From: Gnetum montanum
Lineage: Eukaryota; Streptophyta; Gnetopsida; Gnetales; Gnetaceae
DNA: 64,000 nt
Assembly: GCA_015680685.1 (NCBI GenBank)
Contig: MNCI01017913.1
Span: forward strand, 1,818,675-1,882,674
Direction: 5' to 3'
A program made the translations under genes and the position numbers. This document shows, in pieces, positions 10,593 to 22,873 of the stretch. Within the stretch, counting starts at the first letter, position 1; every line of letters begins with the position of its first letter. Below the pieces are notes generated by a model, which ran no database searches, was not told where the DNA came from, and saw nothing but the letters and a program-made list of their open reading frames with translations.

Positions 10593-13500
10593 GTAATACC
10601 CATTTAGAGGGAGCAAGAGCTAGCACGCAAATCCCCCTAGAAAGAAAGCTAGTTGAAAGAAGAAAATACCCAAGTGGCTTCTTTTCTACAACAACCAAAC
10701 TAACATTAACCTATAAAATTAAAATTAAATCAACAATGCTTAGATCTAGCTCTAAAACTGATTAATCAATATTAATTTTAAAAATTAAGAGATAATGCTA
10801 AAAAGAAATAGTCATAGTAAAATATTTATGCAAGATTCATTAAATTAAAAAAATTAACCCTTTTTTAATTTAACTTAAAAAGAAATATCTAATTAGGATC
10901 ATTTACACATTTGTAAACCAAAGAAATGACCACAAAAGTAGATAACTTAATAATCTCAAATTTTTTCACTCACACAATAATATTTTATAATTTCTAATAA
11001 CACAGAAAACAAGATCATCTAAATTTAACTCTTGTAATCATTTTATGATTAATCATTTAATCATGAAATTCATATGTTCAATAGTAGACAATAGATAGAT
11101 CTTAACCATAAATTAACATCCTAGTTTTTCTCCCACTCCATCAACTTATATAAAGATATCAAAATTAGACTTGAGAATGTATAGAAGAAAAAGGTATAAT
11201 TCAAGATTTAGATCCAAGATTTATGCATTCAAAGGAGGAGGGTTCATCAACCAAATTTCAAGCAAAGCACAAGAATTCAACTATTTTAAAACATTCACAA
11301 TTATCCATGGGCCCAAGAATACTCTAACATTCTACCAATGGTACCAATGCTCATATTAGAAATCCTTGGCCCCTGTTGGTAATTTTTTGCCAAAAATGCC
11401 CCAAATCATTATGGATGTTTTTGAATCATTACAAAAATAACTCTCATCCAAGTCATTTAGGTGTGAGAGTGTAGAGGACAAGATGAGAGATCCAAAAATT
11501 GTAATAAAGGTTTCAAAAATCTAAGCTTACAATAAAAATCTTGATAATTTCATACAAGCATTGTGAAGGTGGTTAAGTAAGCAAGAAGAGAGAAGTTTGA
11601 GAAAATTATCCATTGTTGGTCATTATCAAACATAATATAGATGGATCATTTTACCTCCTTTCTTAGATATATTACTTACTAGGAAGAATTATTAGAATAT
11701 TTAATTGCTATGCAGCACTTATTTGATTTCTCTTTGCTATCTCCTATAGCACCCATATTTTTATCTTCCTTCCCAACCATACTCCTTGCTGTTGTATCCT
11801 TTTTTTTGTCCTACTTAGTTAATTTTTCCTTGTGTGTTTTCTTCCTCTCCTCCTCTCCCTATTTGTAGGTGGAATAAGGGATAATGAATGGTTTCTTGTA
11901 ATTGACTTCTTGGGAACTTTTTGTTTTCCTTTCTTTCTTTTAAAAGTTCTCTCTCTCTCTTTATTTTCAACAATGATTCATGAGTTCAATTCTCTTCATG
12001 ATCACTATAAAAAATTAATAAAATATGTATACTCACACATTGTAGGTTCAATTCCTAAATCAACAATTTTTGATATTTTTAAATTTAGATTTTGCTAGAT
12101 CTCAGGTTCAATTTCTCTTGATAATCACAAAACACTCTAGCATAATATCTATCTCTTTATCATTCAAAATTTTCATAAGATGTAAGGAAAAAGCTTTTAA
12201 AATAGATTCATGATAAGGGCAGTTCAAGATACATAATCAAATAAGGCACCTTCCTTTCTAGGTCATCAATGATGTGAATTTTTCCATCATCTTATGAACC
12301 TTGAAAGGTCATTACATGACCTTTCTACAGCCATGGAGAGGGTACTTATACTCTATTATTTTAAACTAAAAATTGCAATGCATCACATTTAGATAAAATA
12401 AAAAGAATATAAACCTATGATATTTGCACATAATATTCTTGATTCATGGGTCAAGTTCCTCCAACTTGATTTATAGGTCAAGTTTCTCAGTATGAGCATT
12501 CTTTTGCATCTCAACATACCTATTTTTGCTCTTGAGGCACACCTTAGAGTATTGTCCTTTGTTTTTCTTTTGTTTCTTAGAATCTCTATTGAAATAGAAT
12601 ATAAAATATTTTGCTTTCACATATATTTATTATTATTATTATTATTTAAACATTCCTAGTATGTATTTTAAAGCATATTTCTTATTCATAAAGTATTTAA
12701 ACATTTAATCATAATACATATAAAAATTTGGTCAACAAATTTATTACTATTCCAATTAGTGATTTCCACCATAGTCAAAACAAAGCGCACACACAAGTTG
12801 TCAACAAAGAATGCACAAAAACACATAGAAAGACTATTACAATCATTAATGAAAAATGTCGAGGAGGAGTGGTTCGTTATAACATGGGTCCACTACCAGC
12901 CCACTATCCAAGATAAGATTGCTCTCTCTCTTGGGAGCTGCATGAGCAACAAATGCAAATGAACCTGGTCTCTCCAAAGGAATAGAATTGGAAAGATTAT
13001 GGTGTTTTGGTTTTGAGGTGGGGAAAGACACAAAGGGATCACAACGACAAGTATAAGGTTGATCAAGATGCCTATTTGAAATGGCTGAAGAAATATAAAA
13101 TTAAATAATAAAAGAGAAATATGTTCATTTAGGGAATTTAGGCTAAGAGTGCTTTCAAATAGTGGTTGAGTCTCCTACTCCATAGATCACCATAGATGCA
13201 GATGAGGTCACTACAACTATAGTCTCATGGAAGCTATCATCATGAATAGGTGTGAATAGAAGCAACATCCTCACAGACATCAATTTAGGGGAAATTGACT
13301 AGGCCAACATGATATAAGTCTAGATTCTTTAACATTTGGAGACTAGCCTTCATCATCTTTCCCAAGAGTTTGTAGAGCCAGATTCTCCATAGGTGTGATG
13401 GCTTTTATGTTTTGCATTTTTTATGTTTTATTTTTTATTATATTTTTATGTTTCTTGTTTTGCATGGCTCATGTTACAACTTTGGTTATGATGATTACTA

Positions 13501-13980
13501 ACTAATTGTTTGTTACCATCTCATAAGCATTTTATGATGTTGGTTTCCTAGTGGTGTAGGCGATTATGATGGTACACTACCTCCTCCTCATCCAGATGCC
13601 CCCTTGGCATCATCAAATGCATGGTGTGATAGCACTTAGTGTTTATTTTATTTTATGTTTAAGATTGTATGGCTTATGTTAGCCAAGACATTAGTTGTAG
13701 ACATTTTATCATATATGATAGATAGTTTTAACATTTATGCCACACAATTTTGCCATGGATATATTATTTTATTTTAAGATGTTTTAAATTTTAATTTTTG
13801 GTTCTATTTTTGGCTATATTTGTTGTTGATTACCCTATTTTTTAAAGTTCTAAGGCCACAAGTGTTGAAAATATCTATATGGAATATGGATACATTGGCT
13901 ATGTCAAGAACTATGAGATTATGAATGGATAAGGGCTACCTACCATTTGTTTCTAAACCATGGCAGGTTAGATATGTATC
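10592..13980. other. LTR start, then unassigned AT-rich DNA
   Basis: 10592 begins tgtaatacccatttagaggg, which looks like an LTR terminus of the gypsy fragment to its left. The far LTR edge and a second copy were not found. The rest is AT-rich with short CT runs (near 11950) and an (att)n run near 12628-12647. Short open stretches at 11832-12098 and 12728-12962 show no recognisable domain. No host exon could be supported. Confidence 0.4.
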
Positions 13981-14212
13981 ACTAGTTTAAGGCCATGGTG
14001 TGCTATGATGCCAGTTGAGAGTATTAGTGGACAGTAATGCTAGTTTAGAGTCTTAGGGAACTATAATTCTAGTTTAGAGTCTTAGCAAACTATGATGTTA
14101 GTTTAAGGCCTCGGCAAGCCATGATGCTAGTTTAAGGCCTTAGTAGGCCATAATGTTGGTTTAAGGCCTTAGCAAGCCATGGATTTGCAAGTTTTAGGCC
14201 ATGATAGGCCCT
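13981..14212. repeat. 29-bp minisatellite, about 8 units
   Basis: Eight tandem units of close to 29 bp follow the pattern ctagtttaaggccttagtag then gccatgatg. They are the same family as 1491-1692 but slightly better preserved. The array marks the right margin of the stretch that separates protease from RT in the Tat-type element. Confidence 0.85.
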
Positions 14213-14429
14213 TGGAGTCTTATATTTTTTAGTAAAACATTTTTCAAATATTCTTATGATTTTTTCTAGATTTAATATTTTTTATAAGTATTTGTTTTCA
14301 TCATGTATAAAATTGATGGAAAAGAAAGATTGTAATACATAAGGAAAATGAAAATGAAAGTAGAAATCTAGGCTACCTACATGAAGAGTAAAATAAAATA
14401 CATAAACAAGCATAAAAAATTAGCAAAGA

Positions 14430-15340
14430 AAGGCTAAGCTATATGGATATCAGCTACATGGTTATAGGGACATGGGGCGGAAGGGTCAAGGGGTACTTCA
14501 CTTGTGCAAGCTCTTCCTAATTTTTGAAAGATTAGAAAATAAGTAAGGTCTACTCAACATAAGTTTGTATTCATCATTTCCTTCTCTAATGATGTTAAAT
14601 GGGAGTTCATCCCATGATGCCCCATTGTTGTTATTATTGGCTTTCTATTCTCTCTTAGGTTATTGGGTTTTGTGACTAGGAGTTTCTTCTTGAAACTCCA
14701 CTTTGGACCCCTACTCTATATCCACATTGTTAATAGCTAGGGGCCACATGCTATCACCATGAATGATGATCTTAGCTCCTTCATAAGGAAGGTGAATCTC
14801 TTGGTGGATGGAAGAAGACATGGCTCATAACTAAGCCAACCAAGGTCTTCATAAGATAAGATTAAACCTATGGATCTCATCCAACACTAAGAAATTCATA
14901 GTCATGGGGAATTACTCCCTTGCCACAAAATCTAAGGAGATGAGTCTTTGATAGTAACCCTTGATCCATTGAAAGACTTAACAGAAGCTATTGATGTTTG
15001 TTATATTTTCTCTATTAAGCCTAATAATTCAACAATGTTTCATGGGCTAACATTAATAGCCACACTATCATCTACATGCACTCGATGCACCTTGAACTAC
15101 CTTATGTGTACAGTTATAAATAGAGGAGCCCTAGTAATATCATCATTCTAGGGATTAACCATAATTTCAGTATCATGAAAGGTTAGGGGTGTTGACATTC
15201 CCTCCCTAGGTTTGGAAGGAACCATCACTACATGGATGAATTTCTCATTAGTGGGGATATCCTCAATAACAAGGATAGAAGTTAGCATTTTGACTAACAA
15301 CTTAGAATGTGTGGTGGAAGTCATGATTAGATCATACAAG
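14430..15340 (-). pseudogene. Tat-type retropepsin region, decayed
   Basis: Minus-strand reading gives VHVDDSVAINVSP near 15060-15100, matching the VDxGSSVN.LP active-site region of the family but with the catalytic D-S/T-G changed. It then gives VKSFNGSRV near 14970, and LSYEPCLLPSTKRFTFLMK near 14790-14860, equivalent to the family's LGRPW...VPSTLHQ..KF end. An open stretch at 15148-15339 carries the lead-in with NEKFIHVVMVPSKP. Stops interrupt it. It lies downstream of gag, as expected. Confidence 0.65.
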
Positions 15341-15499
15341 CTTAGATTAGTGTGCTTTTTCTTAAGAGATTGTTTAACCTAATCTATCACACTAAGGAAG
15401 GTTTTCTTGTTGGCCATGGGCTTGTCACCCTAGTTATATTTCACTTCCTCCATGCACCCCAAAATGTGTACTTTGGTCTTAGGTGTGATTATTAGGGCT

Positions 15500-18147
15500 T
15501 CCCTCATTCTTTTGGTCATGAGCTTTGGGATTCCCCAATGGTTTTTTATTTAGATTTGGTTTGTCAAAGGAGGTCATTGGTATAGTTGACATGGGAGTGA
15601 GCTTTGGTGGGCCCACTTCCTTTAATGCCTCCATCTATTTATCACCCTTATTATGGGGATTTTTCTTTTGCTTATTCCTTTTCTTGTTCAAAGCTTTTTG
15701 GTTGTTAGTTATTTGTTGTGAGGAATATGTGGTGGTATTCACCACCATAAGAGGTTGTTGGATGGCTTTATCAGTCAATGAGGCTATGGCTAGTTCAACT
15801 ATGATGGGCTAGGGAACCCTAATGATAAATGATTACTTGGGAGGAACTTGTGAAGGCACTCTTACGATAAAAGGGGATCTTGAACAACTAGGAGCTAAAT
15901 AAGCCCTTTCACCATAAGGGGATATGTGAATAAAAAATGGTTATCTTGATGATCTTTGATTATTATCTACATTTAAGGTTGATACAATATATGTAGTGTT
16001 GTTCATGTTCAATAGGTCTTTGTACATCTACATCGATTAGTTTTCATGTTAGATAGGGTTGGATGCATCTAGATCTAGCTCTTCCCTATCTATCATCTTT
16101 TGTATGTCATCTTTTAGTGCAAGGTAGAAGTCTGTGTCATGATTGGGTAGTTGGTAACTATGAAAAAAGTAGTCTATATAGAACTATTTAAGCAACAATG
16201 GGTCATCTTCCATTATTCTAGTAGGATCCTTGGCTATTTCATAGAGTCTATCATGTTTCTTTTGGGAAGATTTATACATCTCTTTGTATTCAATACACCC
16301 AATTTTCAAAATTTGGTTTAATAGCTTTGATGATTTTAATGTTAGTGCAATCTATTTGAACCTATCCTTCCTTTCAAAATTGGATCTACTCATCATTGAT
16401 GCAATGGCCCTAGCAGTTGAAGGTTGGTTATCATGGTTATTACTAGTGGAAACCTTAGGTGGGTTGGTCCTTGGCCCTGGGTTATTGGTATTAGCTTCTT
16501 TAGTCACAACCACTATGATCATATTGTTATGTTTTCCCTTCTCCTTGTCTCTCTGCATATGTTGATTTTTGTATGCTACGTAGGATAGGTCATGACTAGC
16601 CTTTGCAACATCTTCTATATTCTTGGTCTAGAAGAATGCTTGGCTAAGTGATTTTGAGTCAAGGTGGTAATGTTTGAGCTTGATAAAGTCATTAACCATT
16701 TCTTAAATATAGCCAAAAGATGAGTTTTAGTTATGGGATCTAGTATTTCATTTAGGAGTCCATTCCACAATTGGATGAACTTCTATATGGGCTCAAGAGA
16801 TTCCTTCTTGACCTTCATGAGTTGGTCAAGCATGGTTTTGAGCTTCATGTTATACTTGAAATGATTAACAAACTGATCTATCAAGTTCTAAAGGAAGGAT
16901 ATGGATCCTCTAGGCAATGCATGCTACCAATCAAGTGCTTTCCTAGTCAAGGACATAGGAAAAATCTTCATGATGGTATGAGGCCACTATTGCAATGGCA
17001 ACCACTCAGATCTGAAAGTTCTAAGGTGAGCATTAGGGTTACATTCTTTATTGTATTTCCTAAAATTAGGGATAGGGACACTAGGAGAAAGTGTGAAATG
17101 TGAGACCATAAGATTGATAGGATCATCCTGGTAGAAGTTTGTGATCTTTACACTTTGAGATGTAGAGGCTTTAAGCCTCTTTAACTCCTTTGTCTAGTCT
17201 TGGATCATCTAGAAAGCTTGATCTAGGCCCTATACTGGTCATATTTACTATGAGACTTGCACATATGGTTATGACATCTATTGTAAGGCTTGTGGCCTCT
17301 CTATGGATTGTATGAAAGAAGGAATGGGTTGCATTATAGTTGTGGATTTTGGATCAAATAAAGAAACAAATTTCTATGCTTGTACTTAAGAAACAAATGG
17401 GATAAATGAGGTGTGTGAACCCTATGTTGCTTAGGGACTCATAGTCGATCCCATGTGAATAACTAGTAGATTTGTGGTGGTAAAAGCCACCATCGATGAT
17501 TTTATATATTAAGACTATGTTGTAAATGGCATTAATGTGTTATGATTTGTTGTTTGTGGTATTGGTTGAGTTTGATGTGTGGCTATAACAAGAGTGGAAT
17601 CCACCGCAGTAGGGTAGGAAGGAGTGGAAGATGGTGGCACCATGACCATGAAGAAAAAAAATGCATTGGAAAAAGGTGTTGTGACCTTGGGGGATGTTTG
17701 TTGGAATAGTCCTACCATGATTTCTTTAGGCTTATATTTTACCTTAAATTCATCCTTTTCTTCCTATTTTTGCTTAGAGCTATGCTTGTCATCTTCCTCT
17801 TCCAGGGTAATCATTTGGGCTAGGATGCTAGCATAGATGTTGTTAAAGGGAATTTGGTCATACAGGAAAGGGATATACTTCTTTCCACTCTTGTCTATGA
17901 GCTCAAATTCCCTCTTGACCTTGGCTTCAATTCATGGAATTAGGATGCCTATCTATGTTTTAGCATAAATGAAGTTATAATAATCTTCATTTATGGCTAC
18001 AAAGACAAGACTCTCTACTTTGACTCTAAAAGATCACCTACACTTAATTGTGGTAGGGACTTTGGGGTCATAGACCCTCATGGCATGTTGATCTGACCTA
18101 CTATTAGTGTACTTATAAGGCAACTTAGTTGATCACGAGAGAGACAT
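15500..18147 (-). pseudogene. Tat-type gag, decayed
   Basis: A likely start codon on the minus strand is at 18147-18145 (MSLS then an early stop). One frame then runs on with YDPKVPTTIKC, VAINEDYYNFIYAKT, KREFELIDKSGKKYIPFLYD and ITLEEEDDKHSSKQK. Near 16740-17040 the capsid-type block reads TFRSEWLPLQ, then KIFPMSLTRKALDW, LPRGSISFL, NLIDQFVNHFKYNMKLKTML and DQLMKVKKESLEPI. This is the classic gag pattern of an LT..AL.WY block, a linker, then F...F..N.....T...L. The stops look mostly like single C-to-T changes. It is followed leftward by the protease region. Confidence 0.75.
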
Positions 18148-18239
18148 GGTTATTTTAATGAAAATGGCTCAAGACATACTATGAAAAGAAAAAATGAAAA
18201 TAGATTCCAACAATGGAAATAAAAAGTAATTAAATGAAG

Positions 18240-18850
18240 CAAAAATGATTGAAAATAAGATACTTACTAAAAATAGAAAGTAGGGGATAAGGAGGAGTAT
18301 ACTACCTTACCTAAAATGGACAGGTGCAAAGATGATACCAAACCTTACCCATACTAACCTTCTAACTATCACACTCCTTGATGCCCAAACCTAGCTTCCT
18401 AGCTATCACACCCTTGGGTATTATAGAGGGGAAAGAGGGAAAGACATGGGAGCATCTCACAACTTACAAAGCCAACGTTGGTAACAAGGGGATGGAAGCT
18501 ATTATAAGTGTGGAGAAAAGGATGTCAATCTTGATAGTTGGAATTTCTATAGAGTTTAAATCTTGTGGAAATAGGCAAAAATGATTAAAAAAATATTACG
18601 TTACTATAAGTAGTAACTTGGGGATAAGGGGGGTTTACCTCTTTACTAGAAATAGCAAGCTCAAAACATTGGGGTTAGGCTTCATCCATGTTTATTTCCT
18701 AGCTATCAGATCCCCAAGTGTGGTAGGGGAAGAAGAGGGGATGAGCTGGGGAGATATCACACCTTTTGAAACTAACATTGGTGAAAGGGGGGAAAGTGGG
18801 ACAACCAAAATAGAAACCTACAAATTTCTTTAAATGGCTATAGAAAATGT
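18240..18850. repeat. Two tandem units of about 305 bp in the gag leader
   Basis: Blocks at about 18245-18560 and 18570-18850 share gatt-aaaa lead-ins, aggggataagg, cctagctatcacaccc (18393) versus cctagctatcagatcccc (18698), and a final accaacgttggt/actaacattggt block. It lies just upstream of the gag start on the minus strand, in the untranslated leader. Confidence 0.6.
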
Positions 18851-20002
18851 CAAATTCAACCACAAAAGGAGGGGGAGAGTACTTTTGGTTGGTAATGATG
18901 ACAATGTTTGTTTTTTGTGAAAATTATTGACATGGTAGAACGTTGGTATATAAGTTTTTAACATTGGTTTTGGTTGCTAAAAATCATAGCAGATGTTGGA
19001 AAATTTAATACCCAACCTCCTACAACTTTAACACTGGGGTTTCTAGTATAGGTTGGGTGAGGGGAAACATTGGGTTTTCAAAGGGGACTTCAAGGTTTTT
19101 GCTACAAAAATCAAAAATTTCTAGAAGGAAGGTAACATTGGCTATGAGGGAAATTAGATTTGGTTGCAAAAATTAGGCAAAGGCTTCCTTCTAGCACCAA
19201 GAAACTATTACGATGGAAAATCTTGGTCGCTAGTAAAACCAAAGGATTTGGAGTCTTAAGTAGCCTCAATCCCAAATCCCCTAGGGCCTTTGTAAGAAAA
19301 ATGGGATTTAGGATACCTTGCATAGTTCAGTAGATTACCTAAGGACTTAGAGGGGTGCAAAACGAGGGTGTAAAAAGTGTAAAAGGATGTAGATCTATAA
19401 AATAATGCATTGAAAAATAAGAATTATATCTGAAATTTTACATAAAGTAAAATCATAAATTTCTTTAAATGAACAAATAATGAGTTCAAATATGTGTACA
19501 AAGTTGGTGCCCAAGAGGGGATAAAGGGGTGGGNGGTAGGGGTTAAAAGCCCATTGAAGCCATGATCAACTCCACAATATGGTATCTCTGCTACTTCTAA
19601 TGATATTGAACCTCCTTTGTCACCACCTTAGATTTGCAATGTTGGAAACTATTTGGGTTAGGAAATTGTGAAGGATTAGGGTGGCCAATGTGCACCATGC
19701 TAGGATTTGGGAATCTTAGGAAGGTAACATTGACATTGAAAGTTCACAGATCCTAAAGTGGGGTAACAAGTTGAAAAGGTTCCACATTTCTAGGCACCAA
19801 GAAGCTATGTTTTTGCTAAGGAAGCAAGAGCTCTTGGATGCCAAAGTGCCAAGGGTGCTAAATTGCAAAAGTATGGAACCCTGACATGATGCCAAGGTTT
19901 GGTTTTTATAGGATTATGGCCATGATTTGGGCTGCAAATTGGCTGAAAAATTTCTAATTGATTGGCTGCCAAATTGCTAAAAATTACCTACCATGTTCAG
20001 GG
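18851..20002. other. Tat-type leader and LTR interior, boundary not resolved
   Basis: No coding signal. The LTR must begin somewhere here, because the left copy is cut by the window and only the part from 20003 can be aligned. A primer site could not be placed with confidence. One ambiguous base lies at 19534. Confidence 0.35.
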
Positions 20003-20554
20003 GGTAGGTGAGATCTACCTCCATGCATCCTTGTTGTCTAGCACTTCCATGCTATCTAACCCCGTTTCTCCTAGCTGGCTGACCCTCTTTCACTAGGGGA
20101 AGTGTGTCAACATTGAGGGGGGATGTAAATTCAACATTTTGGGTGAAGGTAACCCAAGCTAGGTTACCCTCCTTTCCATGCTATGGGTAGGTCAATTATA
20201 CCCCCCTTGCACTCCTCCATGTTGGCCTTAAAGTCTCCTAGGTGGCTTACCTCTTTCAAGGGGTGTGTCAACATAGAGAACTATATAACCTTCATAAAAC
20301 CCATCAAATTACCATTTTTGGCATTCCAAAAGGCATTTTGACTCCCCCAAGCCTAAATATATACAATAGATGACTCTTTTCACTTGTGGAATGAGGATTT
20401 GGTTACTTATGAAGCATTTTCAACCCAAAAACTATGAAACATGTGAGATTTCCCCTTTATGTATTACAACCTTCACATTCACAATAAAATATTGTCTCAA
20501 GGTTCATGGGATGGGATTACAAAGGTTTCAACATGCAATTTTTGTGGTGTTTAA
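20003..20554 (-). repeat. LTR-like direct repeat, right copy
   Basis: It aligns with 1-560 through nearly its full length with many transitions and small indels: ccatgcatcc, tctcctagctggctgacc, ggcattccaaaaggcattt, atgggattacaaaggttt. It ends near tggtgtttaa. It is interpreted as the 5' LTR of the minus-strand Tat-type element. Confidence 0.65.
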
Positions 20555-21419
20555 ATCATATTTATTTAGGATTTGATCAACTTATATTGTGAGAACATGC
20601 TTTGCTTGACTTGAATGGTTGCTTATGTTGTCTCCTTTTTTGTTGAGATCATTGCATTCAAGGTAATATATTCTGTTATTCAAGGATTTGGTTTTTTAAA
20701 TTTCTTCACCATTGGGTTTATAATAATTTAGGAATTACTTCTAAAATTAACACTATTTCCTCCATTAGAGACTTTTACAATAGATATGAGAGGGTTGGAA
20801 AGATTATGAATGTACTACACATTAGAAATGGTGACTTTTTATCCATTGTTTAATTTAACTATGCAATCTTCTATTCATTCTATGAATAAGTATTTTCCAT
20901 CTCTAATTTTGATCTTGCCAAGATTGTTGTTTTTTTTTTTTTTTTTTTGCAATTTAGAATATAATTTTTTGTAGGGTATCATGTAATTGGGGTATCTAAT
21001 ATCTATAATATAGGAATCTTTCTTTATTTCTTTAATTGAATTGAAAGTAGCATAATTTCTTGACTCTTCCTCTTAAGTATCATTTTGAGATGATGAGAGA
21101 GCATTTTGTTCTACTTACAAGGTTTATTCATGTATTATTTCAAAATTGATTCTATTTTAGCATTTGTTAATGGTATAACTTTTTCTTTTGTAGAAGTTAT
21201 AATATGATACTAAGTCTTGACCTTATCATTATCTTCTAGATTGATTTTATTTTCCTCTTCCAATAGTTGAACCTCTTTCTCTTTCTCTTTTATTTGGATC
21301 ACTAGTTTCTTATAAGTTTGTTTCTTAATCTCTATTCTCATCATTGAATCTTCCTCTACCTATAAATATTCTCTACCTACCTCTTATTGTTTAGTTAGTT
21401 ATGTAGAATTGATCATCTT
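20555..21419. other. Unassigned AT-rich DNA with poly-T run
   Basis: A run of about 19 T lies near 20930-20948. Nothing coding is supported. Confidence 0.4.
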
Positions 21420-22063
21420 CACTAGATTGATTTTTATTCTTCATAATTTGCATGGTTCTGACTTGAGCAACTAATTCATTAATTGTAAGCATGTTGAAAT
21501 CCACTGAAAGTGTAATCTTTTTCATCATGTTTTCAAATGTTGGATCTATGTAAAAAGCTTGAATAAATTTCTAAACCTTTTAGCTATTTGTATATGTATA
21601 ATCATATTTGTTTATTTTTTGTAAACTATCATATATTCTAATAAAGAAGTCTTTGAAACTTTCATTTCTTTCAATTTCCAAGGTATGCAATTTTTGTTTG
21701 TAGGTTATTTTCTAAGCTTCCCTTGTATTCTAATTGAAGACTATGCCAAACTTCTTTGAAAATAGTAAGAATATTATATCTACTTAAAATTACTTATGAA
21801 ACACTTTCCAATAGCATCATTAGAGCCAAATTTTTTTATTCTTCTTGATTTTATATTCTTTAATTTATAATTTGGAAGAAATCTTCAAAATCATGGATGA
21901 ATTCAAAACTTGTTTCAATTATTTCATGATAGTCATTATATGCAATAAGGTCTTTCATCATTCTTTTCTATAGTCTAAAACAATAAAAGTCATTGAAGAT
22001 GATGAAGCACCTAGCTATGTCTTTTCACCTCATTCTTGTAGGTAACCTTAATATTCTAATACC
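21420..22063 (-). pseudogene. Ty1/copia gag fossil
   Basis: Read on the minus strand this gives RSLA.SSIRIQGKLRK, CIPWKLKEMKVSKTSLLEYM, a KRFRNLFKLFT segment and STCLQLMN.LLKSEPCKL. The arrangement matches copia Gag (UBN2 type): L..Y.G..KV...L..LRREFE.L.M.E.ES..EY, then V.KIL.SLP..F, then L....L...E. Every part is interrupted by stops. At 22050-22063 the minus strand reads tggtattagaat, close to the initiator-Met primer site tggtatcagagc. The matching LTR would lie to the right, but its edges and any pol were not found. Confidence 0.55.
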
Positions 22064-22762
22064 ATTTAAAGGAATTTCTTGTCTCAAAAGAATTTCTTGG
22101 TTATCTTGACTTTACAAAGAAGAAAATAATAAATTTATATTTTTGGAAATATTAGGAAGTTCTCTATAATTTGGAAAAAATAAGTACTATAAAATATATC
22201 CAAAAGATAAGGTTATATTATTTTCTTTTTAATCTATTAAAAAACATGGTAACTCTAGTAGTGCATTTTTGAAAGATAATTCAAAATTTTTTATATTTAT
22301 TATTCTGAAATTTTAACTAAACCTTTCCAAAGATATTAGCTTTGACATAAATTTCATATCATAATAAATTATTATGTTTTGAGGGAGAAATAATCTAATT
22401 ATTAACTATCATTCATTCAAGTAAAAATTTAGAATTCAAAAAATTTGCCAAATTATAGAGCTAATTTCTATCAAATTGCATTAGATATTGAACTAAAATT
22501 TGAGCTACATGTAGCCACCTTTTCTAGATTTTTAATAAATCTAGAATCACTAAAAAAAATTTAAAATGATTAAGATATGATTGAAATAGTAAATATCCCT
22601 AATTCTAACTGTTCAACTTCCAAGATTGAGTAAATATGATGAATAATGTTAATGAATGTTGATGAATTGATAAAATATTGATGAATTAAAGATGAAATAG
22701 TTAAAATCATGCTAAAATTATAATGATCATTCTATGATATAATTTTCCAAGAGATGTCTTGA

Positions 22763-22763
<1 letters not shown>
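22064..22763. other. AT-rich DNA, possible LTR of the copia fossil
   Basis: It is adjacent to the primer-site remnant, so part of it may be LTR, but no second copy is present to define limits. Confidence 0.3.
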
Positions 22764-22821
<58 letters not shown>

Positions 22822-22873
22822 AAGTATATGGATTTGGGTTAAAATAAATATATGGATTTGGGTTAAAATAACA
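22764..22873. repeat. (TG)28 microsatellite followed by a 26-bp tandem duplication
   Basis: An uninterrupted run of 28 TG dinucleotides covers 22764-22819. A few bases later, tatatggatttgggttaaaa occurs twice in tandem (about 22825-22872). The uninterrupted run implies recent slippage in otherwise decayed DNA. Confidence 0.95.

Larger units (their letters stand above)
1..20554 (-). mobile_element. Old Ty3/gypsy Tat-type LTR retrotransposon, interrupted
   Basis: Two direct repeats (1-560 and 20003-20554) bracket minus-strand gag, protease, RT, RNase H, a second RNase H and integrase fragments in the order expected for a Tat-lineage element read right to left. A second, archaeal-type RNase H between RNase H and integrase is a known hallmark of Tat. 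All coding parts are full of stops and frameshifts. About 9 kb (5.2-14.4 kb) with no element coding separates protease from RT, so either later insertions expanded it or two Tat copies are juxtaposed. The left end is cut by the window, so the target duplication cannot be tested. Confidence 0.65.

Noticed and set aside
12728-13031. Possible host exon with open frames on both strands
   Set aside because: No domain, no convincing splice sites and no neighbouring exons.
16284-16565. Hydrophobic plus-strand open stretch with apparent membrane segments
   Set aside because: It lies antisense to the Tat-type gag, and the opposite strand holds the recognisable protein.
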